From G039029935 sp039029935 (GTDB taxonomy: Bacteria > Chloroflexota > Anaerolineae > Caldilineales > Caldilineaceae): a stretch of 14,394 bases of DNA. The notes beneath the pieces were generated by a model. That model was not told the origin of the DNA, did not search any database, and saw only the letters and a program-made list of their open reading frames with translations. Of the stretch, positions 6,958-14,268 are shown piece after piece (within the stretch, counting starts at the first letter, position 1; the number at the start of each line of letters is the position of its first letter). The DNA lies in NCBI GenBank assembly GCA_039029935.1, contig JBCCFC010000190.1:1-14394 (forward strand), in the 5' to 3' direction. A program made the position numbers and the translations under genes.

Positions 6958-7025
6958 AACACTGATACGGCCAAACACTGATATGGTGAATAAATTTTCC
7001 ATCAGCGTTTGGCCGTATCAGTGTT
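6958..7025. repeat. 25-bp inverted repeat between the uma2 and xdhC-like genes
   Basis: Arms 6958-6982 and 7001-7025 are reverse complements at 24 of 25 positions around an 18-nt loop, and a further ATGG/CCAT can pair after a small bulge. The left arm also holds AACACTGATA twice (6958-6967 and 6974-6983). A TTTT-containing run (7024-7027) follows the right arm and AAAA precedes the left arm, so it may end transcription of the deoA-uma2 unit, though the T-run is short. It lies just before the ribosome binding site of the next gene and could equally act as an attenuator. Confidence 0.8.
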
Positions 7026-7052
7026 TTCAGTATCTAAGGAGAGAGAATCAAA

Positions 7053-8198
7053 ATGAAAGAGCTTTTAACACAAATCAACAAATGGCAAGATGAAGGCAAA
7101 GACGTTGCATTGGCGACAGTGGTCAAAATCTATGGCTCTGCGCCGCAGCCGCTGGGGGCCAAGATGGTTATCTCGGATCAGGGCGAGATGGCGGGTTCGG
7201 TCAGCGGTGGCTGTGTGGAAGGGGCTGTTGTGCAGGAGGCACTGGATGTGCTGGCGTTGGGGCAGCCCAAGTTGGTTGAGTATGGCATTGCCGATGAGTG
7301 GGCGATGACGGTGGGGCTGGCCTGTGGTGGCAATATTGAGGTCTTTGTGGAACCCGCCAGCAATATGCCCGCCGATTTTGCCGAGGCGGTCCATGCAGGT
7401 CGGTTGGTGGGACTGGCGACGGTGATCGCTGATGAGTCCGCAGGTGGGTCAGGTTCAGCGGCCATGATGGGGAGTAAACGCTTGGTGTATGCGGATGGGT
7501 CTACAGTCGGATCATTGGGGGATGGTGATGCGGATGTGGCGACCACAAATGCCGCTGCGCAACAATTGGCACAACAAAAGTCGTCTCGTATCCGTATCCC
7601 TAGAGGGGATGATAGTGGCGGTAACAGTGAGGATGCCAGCGAAAATACGCTAGCAGAAAATACTGTAGCTGAAACCAACACGCAAAACGTGGAAGTCTTT
7701 ATTGATGTCTACTCACCACCGTTAAAGTTAATCGTCGTTGGGGCGGTTCACATCGCCATTCCGCTGGTTACGTTTGCCAACGAACTGGGTTTTGAGACGA
7801 TTGTGGTGGATGCACGCGGGGCCTTTGCCACGCCAGAACGCTTCCCGCACGCAGACAGGCTCATCACACAGTGGCCTGCCGATGCGTTGGAGGACATTGG
7901 ACTGGATGAGGCCACCTACATGGTCGTCCTCACGCATGACGCCAAGATTGACAACCCAGCGATTTTGAAGGCGCTGGAGAGTCCGATTCGCTATCTGGGT
8001 GCGCTGGGGTCACGCAAGACCCATGCCAAACGTGTGGCGGCGTTGACCGAGCTTGGTGCAACTGAGGCGCAGTTGAGTCGGATTCATGCACCGATTGGGT
8101 TGAATTTGGGTGGCCGACGCCCAGAGGAAATTGCGGTTTCAGTGATTGGTGAAATTGTGGGTGTCAAAAATAATAGTGCGTTAACGGCGAAGGTCTAA
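7053..8198 (+). CDS. XdhC/CoxI-family protein, predicted molybdenum-hydroxylase maturation factor
   Basis: 381 residues. TAAGGAG (7035-7041), within an extended GGAGAGAG run, precedes the ATG. The N-terminal XdhC/CoxI domain (1-100) shows GSAPQPLGAKM (28-38), GSVSGGCVEG with Cys54 (48-57), and GLACGGNIEVFVEP with Cys91 (88-101). The C-terminal XdhC Rossmann domain (about 222-373) shows the beta strand and loop LKLIVVGAVHIAIPL, VVDAR, LTHDAKIDNPAIL, YLGALGSRKTHAKR, and RIHAPIGLNLGGRRPEEIA. Relatives bind molybdenum cofactor and help to sulfurate it and insert it into xanthine dehydrogenase or CO dehydrogenase-type enzymes in the cytosol. An acidic, Asn/Ser-rich insertion (about 176-212) separates the domains. 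The nucleotide-binding loop reads GAVH where GAGH is common. No molybdenum hydroxylase gene lies in the window, so the client enzyme is unknown. The family is secure; the exact partner is not. Confidence 0.92.
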   Translation: MKELLTQINKWQDEGKDVALATVVKIYGSAPQPLGAKMVISDQGEMAGSVSGGCVEGAVVQEALDVLALGQPKLVEYGIADEWAMTVGLACGGNIEVFVEPASNMPADFAEAVHAGRLVGLATVIADESAGGSGSAAMMGSKRLVYADGSTVGSLGDGDADVATTNAAAQQLAQQKSSRIRIPRGDDSGGNSEDASENTLAENTVAETNTQNVEVFIDVYSPPLKLIVVGAVHIAIPLVTFANELGFETIVVDARGAFATPERFPHADRLITQWPADALEDIGLDEATYMVVLTHDAKIDNPAILKALESPIRYLGALGSRKTHAKRVAALTELGATEAQLSRIHAPIGLNLGGRRPEEIAVSVIGEIVGVKNNSALTAKV

Positions 8199-8290
8199 AA
8201 AACGATACCTCCGGAAGATCTGGATATATATGTCGGGTCGTGAAACGAAGGATGCAGGATCAGTCGTTGGTATTAGGGGCTGGCTCTCAT

Positions 8291-8319
8291 TTGACATGAC
8301 CGAAAGTATGTGCTATCCT
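8291..8319 (+). promoter_or_regulatory. Sigma-70-type promoter with extended -10 for the second uma2 gene
   Basis: A perfect TTGACA (8291-8296) is followed after 17 bp by TATCCT (8314-8319), with TG at 8311-8312 making an extended -10 (TGCTATCCT). Transcription would start near 8326, giving a leader of about 45 nt. This separates the gene from xdhC upstream. Confidence 0.7.
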
Positions 8320-8371
8320 GCGGAACTAGGTAATTTGTCATAAATAATTATGTTTGAGAGGTGCATTGATA

Positions 8372-9421
8372 ATGGAACGTGTACTTGAACCAAGTGTTGA
8401 CTCTTCTGTGCTGGTCATGCCTCTAGAGAAACGAAAAAAGAAAACATCTGCAAAAACAAAGCAAAAACGTCCTTCTCTCATCCGAATCAAACATTGGGAT
8501 GATAGACAGTCGCAGACGCTCACACCGGAGGATCGTCTGCGTCAGTCTATTGCGCGCGAACGTCCAGCATGGATACCGGATTACATCACAGCCGATTGGG
8601 ATACAGACCCGTATGCCTACCAGACAGAGGAGGAGTCAATGCCGGCTAGTATTCTACATAATGATCGTTTGAGTGGTATGCACAGCGATGTGAAAGGCAT
8701 TGGCAAAGAGCGTGGGTGGCTTCCCATTATGGACAGTTTTCTGCTCTATCGGAACGAAAAAAATGTTCGAGAGAGGGTTGCCCCAGATTTACTGATTGTG
8801 CCCTCCCTAGACGAAGAGGCATTGATGTCGTCCTATGATATAGAGACGCAACCAACGCCGTTATGTGCGATGGAGATTGTCTCGCCATCGAGTGAAACCA
8901 AAGATGAAAACAGCCATCAACTCTATGTAGAGTATCTCAAGATACCGACCAGTATTGTCATTTGGTTGGTAAACGACGAGGGCAAATTTTTAGAGAACCC
9001 ATCCATTGGCGTATGGCACAGACATCCAGAAACGGGACGTGCTATCGCTGCAAAATCGGATGCTGAGGGGAAATACTATTTGCCGGAACTTCAATTATGG
9101 ATTGGACTGAAAGACAACGCGGTCTATTTTGTAGATGAGGTTACGGGCGAAACACTGGTCGATGTGGGGACAGAGCGACTCATGCGGCAAGCAGAACGTC
9201 GTGAGCGTGAGGCTGCTCAAAGACGCGCAGAAGCGGAACGTCGTGAGCGTGAGGCTGCTCAAAAACGGGCTGAACAAGAGGCTCAGCGGGCTGAACAAGA
9301 GGCTCAACGGGCTGAACAAGAGGCTCAACGGGCTGAGTCTGAACGTCGTGAGCGTGAAACTGCCGAGAGTGAGATTGCACGTTTGCGCGCCTTATTGGAA
9401 CAAAGTGGCATATCGATCTAG
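8372..9421 (+). CDS. Uma2-family (DUF820) protein with basic N-terminus and coiled-coil tail
   Basis: 349 residues. ATG at 8372 is preferred over the in-frame TTG at 8354 because GAGAGGTG (8356-8363) lies about 8 nt before it. Residues 18-33 are strongly basic (LEKRKKKTSAKTKQKR), which could contact nucleic acid. The central Uma2 domain shows APDLLIV with Asp139, MEIVSPS with Glu168, and Asp178; the residue four after Asp178, usually Lys, is His182, so catalysis may be altered. LYVEYLKIPTSIVIWLV replaces the usual Y-x3-GV-EYW-V-D stretch. Residues 272-338 form a charged helical tail rich in Glu, Arg, Ala and Gln, including three AEQEAQR heptads, ending in RLRALLEQSGI, a terminus often seen in the family. 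The tail is encoded by 21- and 42-bp DNA repeats. A coiled coil or a flexible charged helix is inferred; its function is unknown. It has its own promoter and is followed by a 112-bp gap. Confidence 0.85.
   Translation: MERVLEPSVDSSVLVMPLEKRKKKTSAKTKQKRPSLIRIKHWDDRQSQTLTPEDRLRQSIARERPAWIPDYITADWDTDPYAYQTEEESMPASILHNDRLSGMHSDVKGIGKERGWLPIMDSFLLYRNEKNVRERVAPDLLIVPSLDEEALMSSYDIETQPTPLCAMEIVSPSSETKDENSHQLYVEYLKIPTSIVIWLVNDEGKFLENPSIGVWHRHPETGRAIAAKSDAEGKYYLPELQLWIGLKDNAVYFVDEVTGETLVDVGTERLMRQAERREREAAQRRAEAERREREAAQKRAEQEAQRAEQEAQRAEQEAQRAESERRERETAESEIARLRALLEQSGISI
9194..9331. repeat. Coding 21-bp and 42-bp tandem repeats in the uma2 coiled-coil tail
   Basis: Three 21-bp copies beginning GCTGAACAAGAGGCTCA lie at 9269-9289, 9290-9310 and 9311-9331 with one mismatch among them. 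Upstream, a 28-bp stretch starting GAACGTCGTGAGCG is identical at 9194-9221 and 9236-9263, a shift of 42 bp (two 21-bp periods). The unit length of seven codons equals one heptad. Confidence 0.95.
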
Positions 9422-9533
9422 TCAAAAAGCGTTCAGCGAATCAACCGTCAGCTTTCAGCCAGAGTTGGGTCATGTTTTGGGGTCGATTTTTATACTTTCC
9501 TGTTCAATAAAAAATTACTTTGAGTTGCAATCT

Positions 9534-12500
9534 ATGAGACGATCACACATTTATATCGGCATATTTCTACTATTTTTGTTTATTGCCAACCTGTCGATGA
9601 CGAATCAGGTACAAGTAATAGCTGAGGCCGACCACATGGGGGTGATGTCTCAGGTTGTGCAGACTGCCCCCGATAACACTGCCCCTGATAACACTGCCCC
9701 CGATATCGTCGGAGGCAGCGATGCCGAGCCGGGGCAATGGCCTTGGCAGGTATCGCTTGCAACTGATGATGAGTGGTATCGTGCCAACGTTGATGAATAT
9801 GGACGGTTTTGTGGCGGTTCGCTGATTCACCCAGAATGGGTGTTGACAGCGGCGCATTGTGTCACCGATGCAGACTATCTGGGCGATAACTTTTCACTCA
9901 TTCAGGTAACGGCTGGCATTCATGATTTTAGCAACAACGATGAGACAGGGCGACAGGTCAGCACGATTGCGGAGGGCATCATTCATCCAGAGTATGGGCA
10001 GGGCGCACCACTCAACAACGACATTGCGCTACTGCGGTTGAGTACACCTGTTGAACTCAACGAGAGTGTCTCGTTGGCGTCGCTTGTCAACAGCCCGGAC
10101 GATGATGCGCTCTACAATGCGGGGAAGTTGGCAACGATTACGGGCTGGGGTGATACCAGTGAGCAGGGTGAGGCGGCGGATGTGTTGCAGATGGTTTCGG
10201 TGCCGATTGTAACGCAGAAAACCTGTGTACGCAACTATAGCAACAATTTGACCGATAATATGTTCTGTGCAGGGTACGATGAAGGGGGCAAAGATTCCTG
10301 TCAGGGTGACAGTGGTGGTCCGTTGGTTGTGCCAGATGGTTTGGGTAACTGGAAGCAGGCGGGCATTGTGAGCTGGGGTACGGGCTGTGCGCTTGCGGGA
10401 TTTTATGGCGTCTATACAAAAATCAGCAACTATACGTCATGGCTACAAACCAGTCTTGGCGATGATTTTACACCCGCCACACCTAAGCCGACGACCCTCC
10501 CTACATCACCAGCTACATTGACAGCTACATCGCCAGCTACATCGACCGTCGTTGCAACAGCAACGCCAAGCACGATTGTGCCAACAGCAACCATCCCCGT
10601 CACGCCGACGAACACGCCATCCGCCCAACCCGCAATCCTTGTCAACGGTGATTTTGAACAGGGGTTTGAGGTTGGCTGGACAGAGAGTTCATCGCTTGAT
10701 CTGGGGCTGATCACCGAATTTGGGGTCAAGCTACCCGACGCCAACTCTGGGACCTACGCCGTTTGGTTGGGCAGTGAGGACAATGAAGTGGCAGAGTTGT
10801 CACAGACCGTGACGCTGCCAGACATCAGCAATTCGGCAGAGCCAGCGATGATGTTACACTTCTACTATCAAAATGACTCCTTTGATGCCTGTGGTAAGGA
10901 CCGTGCCGAGGTGCGTATCAACAATACTGTTCTTGGGGAGTATGACCTGTGCGATGACAATTTTACCGAAGGGTGGACACTGGCGTCGTTCGATATCAGC
11001 CCATTTTCGGGGCAAACGGTGCAGTTGACGTTTCGGTTGGAGAATGATGGCGACGAACCCAGCAACTTCTATTTGGACGATGTGTCGATAGAGGCACCTG
11101 CGGATGCGGTCTTCCCTGAAACTGACGAACCAGCATCCGAGCCAACGTCCACGCCAGTAATGACACCCACAGTGACACCAACTTCCTCCCTGCCCAATCC
11201 CGTGCGCAATAGTGGGTTTGAATCAAGCGAGGGGGGCGACTGGATTCAAAATTCGTCCAGCGGATATCCACTGATTGCCCGCTATGTGCCACCAACACCC
11301 GCACAGGATACAGGTGGCGGGACAATTCCCAACATCAATGTGCGTGCCACAAACCGTGCGAAATCACTGTTTACCGCTGCTCGAACGACGGTACAAACAG
11401 TCTTGGACAAAATTTTATGGCAGCACCAAGAGACAGACCCAACGGTTTCTGTGCCACCGCACTCTGGTGACTATTTGGCGTGGCTTGGCGGGGCAGATTT
11501 GGAAACCTCAAATTTGGCACAATCGCTGGTCATCCCAGATGAATTGCAGGTGTATCTGACCTACTATTACCAGATTCGTTCGAGTGATCAGTGTGGGCTG
11601 GACACGGCTGTTGTACAAATTGACACCACCACCATTGCCAGCCATTTGCTTTGTGGCACATCGGCAACAACCGAGTGGCAGCGCGGTCTTGTCGATATTA
11701 GCCCCTATCGCGGTCAATTTGTCACGCTTCATTTTCAGGCGACAACCAATGATAGTAACAGCAGCGATTTTTTCCTCGATGATATCGCGATTGTGAGTAT
11801 CCCCTTGGTGGAGCTAACGCCTGTGCCATCGACAGCGACCCCAACAGCAACTTTGACGGCAACACCGACACAGCCATCTGTCCCCGCGCCATCCGACCAA
11901 ACGCCCACGCCAGAACCGTTAGCCACAGTAGACGCACCAACACCTATACCGCCTGCACCAACAGCGACACCCCTGCCCACCTCCGTCTTGACGCCGATTG
12001 TGACACCGACGCCGACGGCAACACCCACGCCATCCATCATCAAAAACAACGACTTTGAGCTAGGACCCAATGGGGACTGGAGCGAAGAATCTCTGCGTTT
12101 TGGCGGTCAGGGAACCCTCATTTTGCCCCAAAATATTACCGAGATTACCCTGCCAGAGTCGGGAACCTATGCGGCATGGCTGGGTGGACAACATCAAGAG
12201 GTTAGTAAACTCAGCCAGTCAATCCAGTTGCCGCCGCTCACGGGTGGTAGTCAAGTGCTGGAACTGACGTACATCTATCATTTCCTCTCGGATGATCAAT
12301 GTGGCAATGATAGCGCAGCCGTGTTGATCAACGACGATACGCTGCACACCTATGATCTTTGTCGTGAGAAAGAAACTGCTGATTGGGGTTCAACGACGAT
12401 TGACCTCACCATTTATGCGGGACAAGCCGTGACGCTGCAATTTTATGTGGAGACTGACGACACCTTTTTGACGCATTTCTTTATTGACAATGTCGCGATT

Positions 12501-14156
12501 CAGCGCAACGATATGCCACCAACGCCAACCCCTACACCTACGACGCCGAGCAATGGCACACCGATCACCATGCCGACCATGACCGCTATCCCGGTCGCCA
12601 CCAACCTTGTCCTAGAGGCGATATCGGGGCATCAACAGATTAAGCTGTCGTGGACACCGATCCCCGACTACCACATTGCATCCTATCGTGTCTGGCGGCG
12701 TACCGAGCGCACCAATGAGGGTGAGTCCTATGAAGTGGTGGGGCAAACGCAGGCGACATTCTATTTTGACCGCAATACCGAGCAGTCGCCATTGGTGACG
12801 GACGAAACCTACTGTTATCGCATTGAGGCGTTGGATGAGAATGATGAGGTCATAACGGCATCAAACACCGCCTGTGCGGTCTATGGTCGGCTGTCGCTAT
12901 GGATCCCCGATGTGATTGCACCGCCCAATAGCGAGATCACGGTCCCCGTGAATGTAATCAACGCCAGCGAGTTACGTATCCAAGCCAGCGAGATTTGGCT
13001 CGAATTTAACCCCACTGTGCTGCGCTTTGAAGGCGTGGAGCGCACGACACTCAGTGCGGGATATACGCTCTCCAACACAACACCCAGCGAGGTTTCTACA
13101 GAGCCACCGACCAGCCAACTCATCGTTCATATCTCGCCGGACAATGCCGACGCCCCCACACCGATTTATGGTGACGGTGCGCTGTTCTGGGTGCGCTTTG
13201 CCGTGCTTGGGCAGGATGGTGACAAGAGCGTGCTCAGTCTGCGTAACTTTATCAACGGAGCGGGAGGGTCCACGATTCAATCGGCAGGGTCAGCCAACAA
13301 CACTGGAGCCACCGAGCCAAGTACAAGTCGATTGGTTCCGCTGGACATCAACATTGGCTCCTTTGCGGTGCAGGCAGGGGCGTCGACATCTGCAGCGACA
13401 TCGGCAGGGGATGTCAATGGTGATGGGCAGATTGACATCCTCGATATCAACCTTGTGCTTGGCTATGTGGCAGGGAACAATGGCCTGAGCAATGCACAAA
13501 TTGCCGCCGCCGATCTCAATGGGGATGGCATCGCCAACGCACCGGATGCGACCATGCTGATGGCCTATGCCGCCAATGGGTCGTGGCCGATTATCACGGA
13601 GCCAGAGACGACACAGACACAAGCTCGGCTGTTATCCGTCAGTGACATGGTAGATTTGCAACCCGCGCAAGCGGTGGCAACGGCCCTCTATTTGAGCAGC
13701 GCAGAGGGGGCAGGCAACACATTTGCGGGCGGTGCGTTTGTCTTCTTCTATGATCCACTCGTAGTGGGAGCGATAACGAGTGTGGCAATCAGCGAGCAAC
13801 TGGGGGATTTCACCCTCGATTATCAGGTGAGCCAAGGTGGGTTGAACTCAGCCACCCCTTGGGGTCAACTGCGCATTGTGCTGGCCTCATCGACGGGCAT
13901 GGCTGTCGAAACCACGCCACTGCCACTGGTCACGGTGACATTGCAGGTGGCCGAGGATGTTGCCATCGCCAATCCGGTGGCGGTCCAGTCTGGCTCAGTC
14001 CTGCGCTTTGCCGATGCCCGTTTGCATGATCGCTATGGGCGTGATTTTGTGACGGCGTTTGCCAGCAACACGTTGACGCGCGAGAGCGGGCGGATTTTGT
14101 TTGCGGTGGATGTGTTGCCTGATTTCCGGTCGTATTTGCCAATGATTTCGCGATGA
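9534..14156 (+). CDS. Secreted multidomain trypsin-like serine protease with three jelly-roll modules, FnIII-like, cohesin, dockerin and second cohesin-like module
   Basis: 1540 residues from ATG 9534. Residues 6-22 are a signal segment; 23-57 form a propeptide with TAPDN repeats; 58-305 are an S1A trypsin domain. IVGG is at 58, the catalytic triad is His108 (TAAHC), Asp163 (NNDIALL) and Ser260 (GDSGGP), and Asp254 in the S1 pocket predicts cleavage after Lys/Arg. Three disulfides are expected (93-109, 231-245, 256-285). Thr/Pro-rich linkers separate three related carbohydrate-binding-like jelly rolls (367-520, 555-755, 836-990), each ending F-x-L/I-D-D/N-V/I and each with two Cys 20 residues apart. 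A fibronectin-III-like domain (about 1024-1117), a cohesin-like domain (1120-1278), a dockerin with DVNGDGQIDILDI and DLNGDGIANAPDA (1293-1346), and a second cohesin-like domain (1364-1510) follow. The C-terminus is YLPMISR. There is no membrane anchor. The frame upstream to 9135 overlaps uma2 and is not coding. TATACT (9491-9496) is a possible -10, without a clear -35. Confidence 0.93.
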   Translation: MRRSHIYIGIFLLFLFIANLSMTNQVQVIAEADHMGVMSQVVQTAPDNTAPDNTAPDIVGGSDAEPGQWPWQVSLATDDEWYRANVDEYGRFCGGSLIHPEWVLTAAHCVTDADYLGDNFSLIQVTAGIHDFSNNDETGRQVSTIAEGIIHPEYGQGAPLNNDIALLRLSTPVELNESVSLASLVNSPDDDALYNAGKLATITGWGDTSEQGEAADVLQMVSVPIVTQKTCVRNYSNNLTDNMFCAGYDEGGKDSCQGDSGGPLVVPDGLGNWKQAGIVSWGTGCALAGFYGVYTKISNYTSWLQTSLGDDFTPATPKPTTLPTSPATLTATSPATSTVVATATPSTIVPTATIPVTPTNTPSAQPAILVNGDFEQGFEVGWTESSSLDLGLITEFGVKLPDANSGTYAVWLGSEDNEVAELSQTVTLPDISNSAEPAMMLHFYYQNDSFDACGKDRAEVRINNTVLGEYDLCDDNFTEGWTLASFDISPFSGQTVQLTFRLENDGDEPSNFYLDDVSIEAPADAVFPETDEPASEPTSTPVMTPTVTPTSSLPNPVRNSGFESSEGGDWIQNSSSGYPLIARYVPPTPAQDTGGGTIPNINVRATNRAKSLFTAARTTVQTVLDKILWQHQETDPTVSVPPHSGDYLAWLGGADLETSNLAQSLVIPDELQVYLTYYYQIRSSDQCGLDTAVVQIDTTTIASHLLCGTSATTEWQRGLVDISPYRGQFVTLHFQATTNDSNSSDFFLDDIAIVSIPLVELTPVPSTATPTATLTATPTQPSVPAPSDQTPTPEPLATVDAPTPIPPAPTATPLPTSVLTPIVTPTPTATPTPSIIKNNDFELGPNGDWSEESLRFGGQGTLILPQNITEITLPESGTYAAWLGGQHQEVSKLSQSIQLPPLTGGSQVLELTYIYHFLSDDQCGNDSAAVLINDDTLHTYDLCREKETADWGSTTIDLTIYAGQAVTLQFYVETDDTFLTHFFIDNVAIQRNDMPPTPTPTPTTPSNGTPITMPTMTAIPVATNLVLEAISGHQQIKLSWTPIPDYHIASYRVWRRTERTNEGESYEVVGQTQATFYFDRNTEQSPLVTDETYCYRIEALDENDEVITASNTACAVYGRLSLWIPDVIAPPNSEITVPVNVINASELRIQASEIWLEFNPTVLRFEGVERTTLSAGYTLSNTTPSEVSTEPPTSQLIVHISPDNADAPTPIYGDGALFWVRFAVLGQDGDKSVLSLRNFINGAGGSTIQSAGSANNTGATEPSTSRLVPLDINIGSFAVQAGASTSAATSAGDVNGDGQIDILDINLVLGYVAGNNGLSNAQIAAADLNGDGIANAPDATMLMAYAANGSWPIITEPETTQTQARLLSVSDMVDLQPAQAVATALYLSSAEGAGNTFAGGAFVFFYDPLVVGAITSVAISEQLGDFTLDYQVSQGGLNSATPWGQLRIVLASSTGMAVETTPLPLVTVTLQVAEDVAIANPVAVQSGSVLRFADARLHDRYGRDFVTAFASNTLTRESGRILFAVDVLPDFRSYLPMISR
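9663..9707 (+). repeat. Three 15-bp tandem repeats encoding TAPDN in the protease propeptide
   Basis: ACTGCCCCCGATAAC-type units occupy 9663-9677, 9678-9692 and 9693-9707; the last diverges only at ATATC. They encode TAPDN-TAPDN-TAPDI, and the final Ile is the first residue of the mature IVGG N-terminus. Confidence 0.9.
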
Positions 14157-14224
14157 CGTAATACGGGCATAGCCTTACGTCCAATTTTTTGAGCAAGCGC
14201 GTCATGCTCACTGGATTGGCGGAA

Positions 14225-14267
14225 ATGGTAGTCCACGATTATACTAATCATGGACTACCATTTTTTT
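14225..14267 (+). terminator. Rho-independent terminator of the protease gene
   Basis: Arms 14225-14241 and 14245-14261 pair at 16 of 17 positions around a TAC loop, followed by seven T residues (14261-14267). It lies about 70 bp after the protease stop codon. AAA before the left arm extends the pairing into the T-run. Confidence 0.93.
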
Positions 14268-14268
14268 A

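Noticed and set aside
7178..7681. 167-codon minus-strand open frame inside xdhC
   Set aside because: Antisense shadow of a well-supported gene with Ala/Ser-rich, motif-free translation.
9465..9496. Promoter for the protease gene (TTGGGT and TATACT)
   Set aside because: The -10-like TATACT is good, but the nearest -35-like hexamer is 20 bp away, so it is mentioned only as a possibility.
9135..9533. Open frame extending the protease 133 codons upstream
   Set aside because: It overlaps the real uma2 coiled-coil region in another frame and has the repetitive, basic composition of a shadow; the signal peptide at 9534 marks the true start.
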